Part shown: positions 36,476 through 49,498 of the stretch, piece after piece
Layout of the letters: each line of letters begins with the position of its first letter
Position numbering within the stretch: the stretch's first letter is position 1
DNA from: Ifrita kowaldi
Taxonomy: Eukaryota > Chordata > Aves > Passeriformes > Cinclosomatidae
Length of the DNA stretch: 64,000 bases
Direction of reading: 5' to 3'
Assembly (NCBI GenBank): GCA_013398055.1
Contig: VZRS01002616.1
Coordinates: forward strand, 1 to 64,000
Notes under the pieces: model-generated
The model's input: only the letters and a program-made list of their open reading frames with translations
Database searches by the model: none
Told to the model about the DNA's origin: nothing
Program-made: the position numbers and the translations under genes

Positions 36476-39149
36476 GTTCTCTGTCCTGTAAAGTCGTTCT
36501 ACCAGACACGGTCTCAAATGTCCCATGAGCTCCCCATACATCTCACTGTGTTTCCTTTTTTCCCACATATGTTACATGTAGGACACCAAGGGCAGAACGT
36601 AACTCAAGACTATGACATTGAAGTGCAGATACTCGCATGAATGTATTCCCAGGCACAGTAAATGTCTAAGTACCCAGAGGGACATTGAAGGCTCAATAGA
36701 GTGGCCTGCTCATGAGTGTTAAATGCCATTTGGGGAATCCTGTCACAGCCCACACAGTGCATCCAGAAGCTGCTCCTCTGGAGTGAGATGTCACCAAAAG
36801 CTTGTGTTATTTTGAACAGCCTTATGCAGATGGACCAGATGCCCTGAGGCATCTCAGATATTACTCAGTACTTGTGTGTTGCCTACTTTAGCTTTCTGGC
36901 TACATTGACTATTACTAGTGGCTTGTTCAGTTTTTCCACAGACAGGCACCAAGGGATGCTGGAGACTCATTGGCTCTGACTGCCAGTCCAGTCAGAATGC
37001 CTAGTGAGAAAATGCCACTATCCTGATGCATGAAGCATAGACAAATACCTGCCATTTCTTTCAGCTTTTCAAGAGTTATAGTTGGAGGACAGCTTTTGTG
37101 CACATACTGATTTAAGTCCTTTTGATACCATGCATCAATGAAGAATTATGTCTTTTTACATATATTCAGCATTATATTTCTGATTCTTCAGCTCTGAGGT
37201 CTCCAGAGTAATGAAACCATCCTCTTTTCTTACTTTTGCCTTGCATAAGAACAATGTTCTTGAATAGGAATCACATGGCAGATGTTCCTTCCAGGTTTGT
37301 CCTGCACTCTGCTAGCAGATCCTTTTTTTCCTGGAAAACATCCCCACATCTCTTTGTGTCTCTGGTTCCCGGATTCTCAAATGAGGGCATGCTTTTAAAG
37401 AGACCCAGGGACAGACGTGTTTCCATCAGAGGAATGAAGACATTTCCCTCGTGTGTAAGCCTTTTTCTAACTGTTTTTTCACCTGCAGCTTCCATCCTGC
37501 TTCAGAGATGCTTGGCTTCTCAACCTCCATCCTGAACTTTAGCCATTTGCCTTCTATTCCCTGTATTTCTTTTAACATTAGCATCACTGCTTTTAGCACC
37601 ATGTTGGTTTATTCACCCCTACTCAGTTAAAAATTAATAAAAATTCCATTTGCTTTCAGGCTCCATCTCCCTGCATTGTGTCCATTGTAAAAAGATTTTC
37701 AGTGAAATTGATGGTGGGGATTTTTTTCCATATAGGCTGTGCACTCTTATAGAGGCTCTCTGTAAGCTCCCACTGAGAATTACACTCTACCGTAATTCTT
37801 GCCTTACTTTCCAAAGGTCAGACCTTGTCATAGCTTGTGGTGTTGGCTAAAGGAGATCTAGTTTCTGACACTGATTTCTGAAGGTTCCAGCTTGGAGATT
37901 TGCTTTCTTTTTATTAATGTGTCTGACTCTTGCCTGTTAAAGAGGTAGCACTTTTTGGAGGCTTCATACCAGTCTGGACTTCAATTTTACTTAAAAAAAT
38001 CTAAGCTTATTCTGTTGAGGATTAATCCTGTATCTTGCTGGAATTTCGCTTTAAATCTTTTGTTCCAGTTCCCCATCCTGATGTCTCTGCTCAGGAATAT
38101 AAATTGCTAAAATTCTAAGACGTGAGACATAATCACAAATCTGAAACAAAGTCTGTTTCGTACTCTGGAAGCAAATCTGACACTTCATTTCACCACTGTT
38201 CCTCTTTTTTATGCAGTAACACAACTTCATTATCAGTCTGAGTTAATTGCAAGCTATTAAAACCAGAAAACACTTAAGAACCAGAAAAAGTCACAACTGT
38301 AGTCTTTTAGTCTCAGCCTCTGTAGTCTTTTTCTGCATCAGTCACCAAATCAAACCTTCCCCGGTCATTTTCCACATTTCTGGAGAATTTCACCATAATT
38401 TTTTTTTTTAACCTGTTCATTCTTCTTCTGGGAAAATTTTCCTAGTTAATTTTGGTTTTGTACACACACCCATTTTGTTTTAAGCTGCAGAAGACAGCAG
38501 AACATTTTCATTTGCTATTTAAGCTTTGTCTGATCACAATTTCAGCTCATGAACCTCTGCCTAATGAAGGACCTGGCCCTGACCGGCACTTGCCAGCATC
38601 TGTTGAGGTGTGGTTCCACACTGCCTTCCTCCCTGCTGCTCCTGGAAGGGGGTTAATAACAGACCAATACAACCATGGATGTTTAGGAGACCGCAGGAAG
38701 ACGATTTATAGACTTAATATGTTACCTCCAGGGTTACAGATCATCACACATCTGCTTTGTTGCCATAAGCGTTACTTCTTCTGCCTTCCCTAAATGTAAT
38801 GGATCTTTTCTGCTAAATGAGTCCATCAGTTTATGCCAGGAGACAAATGCCTTCCTCCCTCTATGCCTGTGAGTGCTGTGGAGCCCAAAAACTGGTACAA
38901 AGCAAGAATTCAGCAGTGTGTAGGGAAAGGTAAATAAGGTACGTGTATGACATGAAGTGATGAGCAGCCTCCTTCTCAGCATTCAGGCTCTAATTTATTT
39001 GTAGCAGAGAAATGAAAAGGATAAGCATTAAATTAAAGAAAACCCCACCTTATGTCACCATTTCTTCTTCAGTTATATGTTTCAGTTTAATGTATCCCTG
39101 TTGGTGACCAAGTCAAGGAGCAAAGACACGGCTCGCTCCCACTCTAAGC
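36476..39149. other. Unique sequence, no gene seen
   Basis: No recognised repeat family or exon. Pyrimidine-rich patches are common between 37.3 and 38.5 kb and could hide very old LINE material, but nothing is assignable. Confidence 0.5.
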
Positions 39150-39420
39150 TGCAGACCTTATTTTGCCAGTGGGAAATAAGGCTTTTGCAATCCATTATGG
39201 GAAGCAAAATTGCTTCATCCTCAGGAATCTAAGTATTTCACGAGCTAGCAATAGGGAGCCCATACAAAGCTATAATTTGCAATCTGAATCTAATTTCAAA
39301 CTTCATCTCACCAAAAATGAAAATTAATGTATGAAGGGACTCCTTGTATCACAAGTACTCTCTTTCTGAATTCTATTACCTTCTAAGTTAACCCATAATT
39401 TAGCTTTTTTAAACAAATTA
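39150..39420. promoter_or_regulatory. Possible conserved non-coding element
   Basis: A repeat-free block with a palindromic-looking start (CTTATTTTGCCAGTGGGAAATAAG) and several TAAT/ATTA cores. No open frame. Assignment by texture only. Confidence 0.15.
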
Positions 39421-42400
39421 AATTGAAATTGATGGATGCTTTAAAGTTTATAGTTTAATTTCTTTGTGTACTGTATCTTAACAAATTACCATCAGCTTCG
39501 GATAAAACCAAGTGTACATAATATAAAATAATCTTGTCAGGAAGCCTACTTGCCTAGGCTGCAGAGTTTTCAAATCTTCTTAGCATAAAGGAGAACTTTT
39601 AATAGACCATATCCAAATGTATTGAGACCATGCAGTCCTGCAAATCTCCTGGAAATAGATGGTAGGGACGAATAATCACCATCCTAGATATGGCTTAAAC
39701 CTCTAATTCAATGCATACATAATATATATCCTTCTGATCTGAAGAACACTGCATTGGAGAAGACAGGCTAGACACAGCTTGTCTTAACAGGAGTGACAAG
39801 AGTGATTTTGAGGCACCAGAAAGACGTTTCCCAAGTCATTATAGGACAGACAGCCACGCTTCTATGCAGATAGGAGTCTTTTGAATGCCATGTTTACGAA
39901 AGACTTAAGACTACATTGGTTTGATAGGTTCAATGAACCCATGTACAAGGGGGTTTCTGTTACCAGCTGGAGCCTGTGTGGGCTGTGCCAAGGCAGGGAC
40001 CCTCTTGTACAGCGGGCCCACAGCCTGGGGTCCCCTCATTGGAGACCTGGAAACAGATCCAAGCACAGGAAACACATGGGCAAGGAGTGAAGGCATACCC
40101 TAACCATCCCTGATTGCCAAAGGACCAGCTGTTATTCACTTGCGAATCAGCCATGACACTTTTCACATCAGCCAGCAGCCGCATTCTACCTTTTAAAAAA
40201 AAAAAAAAGATACACTTCAACTGTTCCAAGAGTAAGCTCATGTAAATGCTAAGGAAAGTAAATAAATGATCCTAAGTAGTTTCTTGACAAGGTCTTTCAT
40301 GCTTTCTAGCAGACACTTGGGGTCTGGCATCTGATCACACTCATGCCAGGGATATACACTTTTCTGTCCTTGTGAAAGCTTCCTTGAATGTGCACCAAAT
40401 GTCAGACACCATGGAAAGCTCTGCCCATGGGTGCACATGGAAGATATACCAGCCCCCAGCAGCAAAGACCTCTGAGAGCCTGCTGGCAGCAGGCAGGGTG
40501 TGCTCCCTCCATGCTGTTGTGCCCTGCCTGCCAGCAGCTATGTGGAGCTGGCCAAGGGCTGGGGGGCACTTAGAGCAGCTCTGGTACCCACCAGTACACT
40601 CCTTGGGGATGTCTGAGATAAACAGGGAAGGCAGAAATGCAAAGAAATACTCAGAATTATCCAACAGCCCTAATTCAGTCCCTGACACATACATATTCCC
40701 TAAATTTGGGGACCTGGCATTGAAACCTTATCATTGAATGTTATTTCTTACCTGCAACAAAGATAGTGAAGCTTCCTTGTCTTACATTTCCATAGGAATT
40801 TCAGTGAGCACTGATTTTCTCAGGTTTGTTTTGTTTTGCTGTTACTTAGGTGCTTTCACTTTTCAGGTAGGAAACCTGGAAAAACAGTCTGTCTAACATG
40901 GATTAATGAGTCTGTGTCTCTGTGGAGGAGAAATAATCACATGAAACATGAGTTATTGTTTTATTATTGCTTCCAAGGGTCAGGTGGTACATTTTTTTCT
41001 GACTTACATTACCAATTGCTTCAGCTCAACTTGTAAGGACTGAAGAGCTCACAGAGTTCAATACCACATTCTCACTCTTCATGCATTCCCATGACGGAGC
41101 TCTCAGACCTTTGCCAGCAGAATAACAACATGATCCAGTATAAACCAGGATAGACAAATGAAAATTATATATAAAAGTCATGGTATATACTAATGGAAAA
41201 GAAACTGATTATTGAGGAGTAAATCAAACTGACCTAAGTAATTTTCCAGAATCTTTTATGGACAACATGTGTCCATAATGACTGGACAACATGTGATGTT
41301 CTTAAATACAGAGAAGAAGCCGTGTGATCAGATAGCAGGAATTTATAAGAAAAAATTTTCTCTTGGAAAGCCATGGAAGCTCCAGTTTGCATGACGTCTT
41401 CTGGGGCCTTCAGATGCCATTTATTTAGAGTCATCATAAGTCACTGTAAACATCATATTTTGAACATTGTATTTTTATGTGAACATGTAGACAACTGTAT
41501 AGTAGATTGGCCTTGTCTATTTTATGAACAACATTTTTATTGTACCATTAACAAATATTTTTCAGAAGCAAAGGAAAGAATGCACAAACATACCTGCTGC
41601 ACTTTCTTATTTATGCACATGTATTATTGCTAAATAATGCATGTTATTTGGCAATGGAAAGTTATTCTTGTGCCTATTGACATTAGCATTGCTGTTTCTG
41701 CAAACAGTTAGATTTCTCATACATATTCATTACCTTGCCTGCAGACCTCACACAGACCCAGGTAAGCAATCATCATTCGGTATTTCATTGTGTGAAATGG
41801 CAATAAAGAGCCTTGCAGCACCCACTGCCTTCGAAGCCTCTGGCTCAGTCATTTAAACACTGCCGGTTTTAGACATTGTTTCCCAGAGGCATAAAGTCTG
41901 GAGAAAGCAGGTCCAGGAGCAGAAGTTCAGCTGTGAAGCTGGGGGTGAAGTGGTACAGGTCAGTCGGAGCCCATCCATACATGTTCCTTCCTTCCCCTGG
42001 GGGGCAGCAGAATATTGCTGTTAAGGGCAGTTCACTTGATGCTAAACCCTTGGGACTAACATAGCACAGCTTCCTTAGCTATGCTGAATTTTCCTGCCAT
42101 GTACTCCTGCCATCCTGGAAATAATCTGTGGTGCTGCTGGATGGGACGAACATTGTCAGGGGAAGAGGTTGAAATAAGAGACTTCTACTGAAAGCATTGA
42201 CTGAGACAAATTTCTAACCTGTGGGTACCTTCATTGTAATTTGCCTCTCATGTCCCTTAAATTCTACATCAGCTCTAGGAAGGGTCATGTCTGGGATGCT
42301 GAATTGGCTTATTGAAGATGTTACTTTGGCAGGGATGGCAGATAAATTCTGCCTTGTCACAAAAGCAGATCTGGACCTACAGATACTCCAAGAAGTCTCT

Positions 42401-43577
42401 GCGTCCTCTTTGTGGTACAAAACTGGTTTGTCCTTTCATGGGCAGGTGCAGTGCAGGTTGTGCTGCTTATCCCAGGACTCCCAAAGCATCAGATACTCCA
42501 TCTGGTTGTCTGGAGTTCTGGGAGCAGCATGAATGTTATTCTCACAGAGCACCTATGGCTCAAGCTGTTCAGCACAGGTTTTCCACACTGCTTTGCCAAT
42601 GTCTTTCTCTTTATTCACCTGATCTACAAGCACGACCCTTTAAAGAAAAGTGTCTCCATACTTTTCTCCTCTCATATTATGCTGAAATGTTCAGAAACAA
42701 TGGCAGCTTCCTAAAGCAGTTACACTACCTGGCAAACCACTAAGATTTTGAAAATGCTATACATTTAAAAATATATCTATTATTCAGCCTTTTTGGAACC
42801 ATATTTTATTTTATAATAAAGAGCCAACCAAACCCGAGGTACTTTCATAAGCACTGTCACAAGCCCTACAACAGGCTGCAAGCATAGCTCTTCTCATTTT
42901 CTCCTGCTGCCCCTTTGCTCAGGCTGTAGCCTAACTCTGCCCATTGCAGTGGCAGGTATTTCTGCACTAAACAACAGGCCTTGAGAAAATGAAGGTGAGC
43001 ACATTTCACACAGTCTTTCCAGTCAGAGCGACCTCAAGAGTGTTGTTGGCAAGCTGGCAGCTTGGATTTGAAGAACACCATATCCCATTATCAGTCTCAC
43101 CACATCCTCTTTCAACCACTGTTTGAAGAAGCCCAAGGCAATTGAGTAGATATTGAATCAATTCTGTTAAAGTTGGACTTCCTAAAGCTGACTGTGGTTT
43201 ATTAAAAAAAAAAATAGCACTGGAAGAGATTTAAAGAAAGCATAAATCGTATTACCTTGGAAAGTACTGGAAAGGGAGTGTTGAGGTCCAGCAAGGGCAT
43301 ATAGTGTAACGTATTAAATATGGTATCCTACCACAGGTAGGACTTTCTTTGGCTGTAGGAGATATGATGAAAAATAGGGCTAAGAGAAGGTTAAGAGGCT
43401 CTGGATTCTCAATTACTTTGTAACAAAAGTGTCTTGGGATGATTTATGAGAGATTCAGGACTTTTATTTCTTCTGGGAAATGATTTTTTTTTTAATGGGA
43501 AACTATTCAGAATGCCATAAACCCCTATTTTTTTCTGACTAAATATATTTTGTACCTCCAGGTATCATGTGGCAAAA
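39421..43577. other. Unique sequence, no gene seen
   Basis: ORFs are short and unrecognised; the three overlapping frames at 42221-42743 share the same DNA and cannot all be real. An A-run lies at about 40194-40209. A short direct repeat of TGGACAACATGTG occurs twice near 41261-41297. Confidence 0.55.
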
Positions 43578-43628
43578 TTAATAATAAAAGTAGTAATAAT
43601 AAGAACAACAACAACAACATCAACAACA
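43578..43628 (+). repeat. (AAT)n then (AAC)n microsatellite
   Basis: Imperfect AAT units give way to a clean run of AAC/ACA units. It is a compound trinucleotide repeat. Confidence 0.88.
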
Positions 43629-44030
43629 GATCAGATGAAAAGCCTCATTTCTGTTGGATAAAATATCCACTGGAGAGGCCTCTTGGCACTGTGTGGGGGT
43701 TCAGGAAGGCAGCAAATGGCCTCTGCACGTGGGGATGCTCTGCCACAAGAGATATCCTGCATGCCCAAAGGCCACAGTGCCTGCCTGGCTCCCCAGGGCA
43801 GCAGAACTCCACACAAGAGCGGGTTGCTCTCCATACATCTTCACCTCCCCAGGATGAAGGTAACTACTCACAACAGTCATGTGCTATAGCCAAAGAGGAT
43901 GATATAACAACGTGACAGTCATTAGCCTTACCCTGCTTTGAAAAGCAACTCTATGCAATAACCATATACAAAGCCCATTTTTAAGGGTCATCAATGCTTC
44001 CTGGAGTGTTAAAACTACTTTTATTTTTCA
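43629..44030. other. Unique sequence, no gene seen
   Basis: A GC-richer patch with overlapping ORFs (67-121 codons) in several frames and both strands. None is recognised and they exclude one another. Confidence 0.5.
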
Positions 44031-44465
44031 CAGTTTCATTCCTGTTACCCCAAAACAGCCGGCATCACGACGGGATATTAGCCGGATGCTTTTCATTGTG
44101 AAACATCATCAACTGAGTCATTTACTGAATCCTAACATTTTTGCATCTGGGCTGCAGGAAAACAGATGCACACAAGTGACTCTGAGGACTGGAATGACTC
44201 AGGGCACTTTATGACTAGAGGTGGCATGTGAGAAGGAAAGATGGCAGCTTGAACCACAGAGCCCAGTGTGAGCCCACAGGGCCGGTAACTTTTTATTTGT
44301 AACCAGAGCACATCTCTTATGGAAGCTGTTGAATGATGGTAAACTCTAATGCTGTGTGCCACTTTCTTACAGAGGCATTTCACCCTGCGTAAGGGCATCG
44401 TAAGAGGAATATAATTTCTTAGATGTGCAGCATGGCTCCTGACTCTAATATTGTCTTTTCTGTAT
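44031..44465. promoter_or_regulatory. Possible regulatory element with two AP-1 sites
   Basis: Two TGASTCA motifs lie 81 bp apart: TGAGTCA at 44114-44120 and TGACTCA at 44195-44201. Just upstream is a small CpG cluster (CATCACGACGGG...GCCGG) unusual for this CpG-poor window. No repeat is recognised. The 112-codon minus-strand ORF here has no family signature. AP-1 (FOS/JUN) is the known binder of such motifs; activity is inferred only. Confidence 0.22.
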
Positions 44466-46986
44466 ATCAATGGGAGTTCTCAGCATATGCAAGAATAGTA
44501 CCAGAAGCAAAATGTCATTTGCAGGTTGGGAGTGTAAATTTTGCTCTAGGACTGATTAGAAATGAAATTTAAAAGATCCAGAGATTTACCGGTTCAGCCT
44601 ACAGTCAAACTGCTCAATGCTGCAGTGCCAAAGAAAGTCAACTACTCTCAGCCATTTGCTTATCCTCTTAGAGCACCAAAATCAATCCCTGAAAAGAAGT
44701 AAACATAGCTGCATTGATCTGGCAATGACCTAAATTTTGAAAGTCACTAAGAGGCTATAATGGTATTTTCATAAAATACAGCACTTGTTGGAGTGCTGAC
44801 ATGCAGGCAGTGGGAGGGTTAAGTGATTGCTCTGATCAGCCTGAGCACTGGAGAGCAACCAGCAGCAGGAATTCCTCAGGGTGCAGAAGAGAGACAAGAT
44901 CATTATAAAAACCCCAAGTGCTATTCAATTAAATGTGACAGTCTTGATAGTGGCATGATTTTTCTGGATAACTTTGACATCAGAACAAAAAGATGTATTG
45001 CTTTCCACTTCTTGCAGAAAGCTTAAAAAACCAGTGCCCTCTTTGTTTGGGCAGCCTGTTAATTTGCCCTTGGCAGCTCTCTTGAACTGAGACTCACTGA
45101 GCCTGATGAGGGCAAACCTATGTCAGGTGACCCTGTTGGATTTGCTCTGTACCATGGGAGAGGTGTGCCCAACTGCCAGGGACACCTGCACACTTTCACT
45201 GAGGATCCTGCATGAACACAAGGGCTGGTGTCACCTCCTAGCAGTCACTGGGGATGCAGAATGTGGTGGCCTGAGACCCTTTGGGTGTCCTCAGGACATC
45301 CATGCACACCCAGCAGATGCAGCACAGGACTCACAAGAGGTCCCAAGGAGAAGGGGTGGGAAAGCTTAAGGCACGCACATGGTGCTAAATGTTTATGCTC
45401 AACCAGCTGAAGAGAGTGGTAAATGTTCTTCTGCAAAGTCCCCAGAGAGTCCTGCTGTCTGCTCCTGGGTGTTCATAGAAATGCTTGGGGTAAAAGTAGG
45501 TACTCCTTGAGGCAAAGAGCGGGAATAACTCTGTAACACAGTGGCTAGGACAGTCACAGAAATGCCCCTGCTAGATATTCATCTAGGTATGGACAGAAAC
45601 CTGGTGTCTCCAGGTAAGTTTCCACTTTACCTACAGATTCATGTAGATTTGTATTTCCTCTCACTTTCCCCTATTTCTTTTTTTTCCATTCTCTCAGCCT
45701 TTTCCCTCTATTCACACTCTCATTTTCCCTCTCCCAAGCAGCTCTTTCTTGGAAAGGGTGGTTCAGGCAATCAGCACAGTAGTCCCAGGTGTGAATCCAG
45801 ATTGGAGACTACTGTTCAGGCTCAGAGTGACAAAGCCAAAGATACACATGCACTTTTCTTCAGCCATTTCCCTTTTAGCTGACTCTCTGCTTGGCTTTTG
45901 GGCCTTTTCAGATTTTCTGCCCTAGATAAGGTGCCCAGAAGCTCCTTAGGTGCTGCTCAATGAGGCTCCTCTTCAGCTTCTAGTGCTGCTGCTTCTGCAC
46001 ATGGCCCAAATGTGCCCCTCCTCATTTTCAAGTCTTTATATTTCAGGAGTTCTTTTGGGTCACACGAAAGATTTTATGGGGGGCATGTGAACCAAGCACT
46101 CGAAGGATGTAGTTGAGCAAAGCACTCAAGTTGATGAAGTTGACTCCATCCTACATTCCTAATTAAACTACAGTAAATTATGTCCCTAGAAATCTGTATT
46201 TAGCTAAGAAGCCCTTTTTTGGCTTTCCTGCAGTATTCGTTATTCAGCTTTTAAAATTTCTATTTCTAAGACAAGCTCTCTGATTCAGCTGTGTAAACAA
46301 CTTCCTTCCAGTACTACAGGTTGTTGTAGCCCTCTATTACTATAAAATATTTTGGGTTTTACCAGATTGGGCTTGGAGCACCTGGTTTCAGTGCCTCACC
46401 AGGGTGCCTTGGAAAATCATCCCTTCAGTTCTCTGTTTAAATAACTCCATCCCTAACAATCCAGATTTAGTAAAACACTTTTTTTAAAGGCTTGATTCTG
46501 GCTACCCAAAACAATTCATGCTCTTTCTTTTGGTATTACCTTCTGGATACCTTACTCTGCCTCTTTGGAGCTGCTTTTCTGTGCTGGCTTTCTGTGTTCT
46601 GCATTAAGTTTATTCTATTTTGCCCTGGAGTCTGTGGGTTTACTTTGTAATTATAAGTCTTTGTTGTCTTTGAGTTCTTTCCAATGTAGTAATACCTCCC
46701 TATTTTTAATTGACTTGGCAGAGAAAAGATGTGAGCCTGAAATGCACCACAGATTACAAGAACATTATTTTTTCAAGTTTTGCCTGAGCAAGAGCAAGGT
46801 AGATTTTTGCTTAACTGGCCAAAGCTCGGATCACCTTCCAAGTCTGATCAAGAGCACTGCCTGCTCTCTGAAAAAAATTCTAAAAAATATGGGAAGTGAG
46901 GCAGCCACAAGCTCTATAATTCCTCCTGCAAGGACGAACATGGACTTCTGCAAGGTCATTGAAGCCAAAGGACCCTGTGCCTGTAT
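44466..46986. other. Unique sequence, no gene seen
   Basis: No repeat or exon recognised. A pyrimidine-rich patch spans about 45650-45740. A 154-codon ORF (46565-47029) runs into the CR1 element and is probably chance. Confidence 0.55.
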
Positions 46987-47452
46987 AATCATAGAACCAC
47001 AGAATGGTTTGAGTTTGGAGAGACCTTAAAGATCATCTAGTTCCAACCCCTTCCCATAGGCAGGGACATCTCCCACTAGACCAGGTTGCTTGAAGCCTCA
47101 TCTAACCTGGCCTTGAACACTTCCAGGGATGGGGCAGCCACAACCTCTCTGAACAACCTGTTCTAGTGTCTCAGCAGCCTGACATTGAAGAATTTCTCCC
47201 TAATATATGATGCAAACCTACTTTCTTTCACTTTCAGTCTCTGTCCCTACACGCCTTTTAAAAAGTGCCTCTCCTTGTAAAAAGTGGCCCCCTTTAGGTG
47301 CTGGAAGGCTGCTTTTATTGTTTCCCCAATGTCTTCTCCTCTCCAATCCTCTCCTCTCTGACAATCCCAGTTCTCTCAGCCTGTCTTTATAGGAGAGGTG
47401 CTCCAGCCCTCTGATCATCTTCATGGCCCTGCTCTGGACTTGCTCCAACAGC

Positions 47453-48246
47453 TTAATGTCCTTCTTGTGTTGGTGGCTCTACAGCTGGACACAGTATTTG
47501 AGGTGGGATCTCATGAGAGCAGAGTGGGAGAGAATCATCTCCCTTGACCTGCTGGTCACACTTCTTGCAATGAAACAGGACGTGTTTGGCTTTCTGGGCC
47601 ATGAGCTCATGTTGCTGTACCATGTTGAACTTCTTGTCAATCAACATCTCCAAGTCCTTCTCCTCAGGGCTGCTCTCAATCCATTCTCTGCCCAGCCTGT
47701 ATTTATGCTTGGGATTGCCCTGACCCAGGTGCAGGACTTTGCACTTGGCTTTATTGAACTTCATGGTGTTCACATGGGCTACCTCTCAAGCATGTCAAGG
47801 TCCCTCTGGATGACATCCCTTCCCTCCAATGTGTCAATTGCACCGCACAGCTTGGTGTCATCAGCAAACCTGCTGAGGGTGCGCTCGATCCCGCTGTCCA
47901 TGTTACTTATGAAGATAAATAGTGCCTGTCTCAATGCTGACCCCTGAGGAGCACCACTCATCACCGCTCTCCACTTGGACATCAAGCCGTTTTTTGCAAC
48001 ACTTTCAGTGTGACCATTCAGCCAATTCCTTCTGCACCAAATGGTCCATCAATCAAATCCATGTCTCTCCAGTTTGGAAACAAAGATATCATGCAGGACA
48101 GTGCCAAATGCTTTGCCCAAGTCCAGGTAGATGGTGTCAGTTGCTCTACCTTTATCCACCAATGCTGTAACCCCATCATAAAAGGCCATCAAATGTGTCA
48201 GGCATGATCTGCCCTTAATGAAACCATGTTGGTTGTCACCAATCAC
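47453..48246 (-). pseudogene. CR1 ORF2 reverse-transcriptase remnant
   Basis: 48049-48246 encodes the RT N-terminal motif block (IGDNQHGFIKGRSC, then YLDLGKAFGTV). It ends at an in-frame stop after KLERHGFD. The same frame resumes at 47779-47985 with the PQGS box and the FADD catalytic box. 47453-47773 continues the C-terminal RT region (KCKVLHLGQGNPKH) but in another frame, so a frameshift lies near 47776. The known role of the family is target-primed reverse transcription; this copy is dead. Confidence 0.92.
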
Positions 48247-48543
48247 CTCCTTATTTTATTATGTGCTTTATAGCATATTTTCCAGGAGGAGCTGCTCCAT
48301 GATCTTTCTGGGCACAGAAGTGATACTGACTGATCTGTAGTTCCCTGGGTCTTTCTTTTTCTCTTTTAATAATGAGATTCAACATCAATTGAGTTGATGT
48401 TTTCAAGTCATGAAACCTCGCCAGACCAACATGACTTCTCAAATATGTTGGACAGTGGCTTTATCTACCACTTCCCTCACAACCTGCGGATGCATTTCGT
48501 CAGGTCCCATGGACTTCTGCACTTTCAGGTTCCTTAGATGGTC

Positions 48544-49089
48544 TCAAACTTGATTTTCTACAGTGGGCAGTTTTTCATTCTCCTGGTTCCCATCTTTGCC
48601 CTCTGCAACCTGGGCAGTGTGACTGGAGCACTTGTCAGTCAAGACTGAGAGGAAAAAAGTCATTGAGTACCTCAGCGTTCTCCATATCCCAGGTAACCAA
48701 GTCTCCCATTTTCTTCTGGAGATGGCCCACAATTTTCTTAAGTTTCCCTTTTGTCACTGACCTACCTACAGAAGATTTTTTTTTTTGTCTTTGATTTCCT
48801 GAACATATTTAATTCTATCAGAGCTTTATCTTTCCCAACCTGACCCCTGTCTGCTCAGGCAATCTCTCTGTATTCCTCCAAGGCTACCTGTCCTTGTTTC
48901 CACTCCCTGACCTGTTCTTGTTTCCACCCTCTGTAGACTTCCTTTTAATGTTTGAATTTGCCCAGGGGCTCCTTTGTTCATCCATGTAGGCCTCCTGGGG
49001 GGCATTGCCTCACTTCCTCTTTGTTGGGATGCATGACTCCTGAGCTTGGAGGAGGTGATACTTGAATATTGACGAGCTTTTTTGGGCAC
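48544..49089 (-). pseudogene. CR1 ORF2 linker region remnant
   Basis: Two open pieces (48544-48732 and 48826-49089) lie in the same frame as the RT core downstream. They correspond to the segment between endonuclease and RT, with KCSSHTAQVAEGK in the first piece as the clearest CR1 landmark. They are separated by stops. A tandem repeat gives the doubled VETRTG in the second piece. Confidence 0.8.
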
Positions 49090-49262
49090 CTTCTCCCTCT
49101 AGGGCTTTATCCTATGGCACTCTACCAAGCAGATCCCTAAAAAGGACAAAGTCTGCTCTCCAGAAGTCCAGGGTAATAAGCTTGCTCTGCACACTTCTCC
49201 TTGCCCTAAGGCTTTTTAAAACTCCACCCTTTCATGGTCATTGCCGCTGAGGCTGCCATCTT

Positions 49263-49445
49263 TCACTTTCCCACCAATCTCTTCTTGTTGTTGAGAACAA
49301 GGTCCATCTTAGCACCTCTCGTTGTTAGCTCCTCTGTCATTCGGAGAAGGAAATTATCATCAATGCATTCCAGGATCCTCTTGGATTGTATATGCTCTGC
49401 TATGTTGTCCCTCCAAGAGATATTGTGGTGGTTGAAGTTTCCCAC
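49263..49445 (-). pseudogene. CR1 ORF2 endonuclease C-terminal remnant
   Basis: A 60-codon open piece with GNFNHHNISW near its start, where CR1-type AP endonucleases normally have GDFN; the catalytic-region Asp is thus replaced by Asn. ECIDDNFLL follows, a usual CR1 landmark. It is in a different frame from the RT pieces, so at least one frameshift lies between 49090 and 49262. Confidence 0.88.
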
Positions 49446-49498
49446 GAGGAATGAGGAACTTGCATGTGAGGCTGCTCCTATCTGTCTGCAAAGGGTTT

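Larger units (their letters stand above)
46987..49498 (-). mobile_element. Long CR1 LINE copy, minus strand (about 2.5 kb)
   Basis: This is the largest element in the window. On the plus strand it begins with the CR1 3' end (AATCATAGAACCACAGAATG, then GATCATCTAGTTCCAACCCC). It runs back through the 3' UTR, reverse transcriptase and part of the endonuclease coding region before truncation near 49498. Full CR1 elements are around 4.5 kb, so about the 5' 40% is missing. The reading frame is broken by stops and frameshifts, so it cannot move on its own. A 23-24-bp local duplication of TTCTTGTTTCCAC-type text lies near 48886-48925. Confidence 0.95.

Noticed and set aside
41790..42070. LTR 3' end around CAATAAAGAGCC
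   Set aside because: AATAAA alone; no TATA box, ends or duplication nearby.
47423..47947. A 174-codon plus-strand gene
   Set aside because: It is the antisense of the CR1 reverse-transcriptase remnant.
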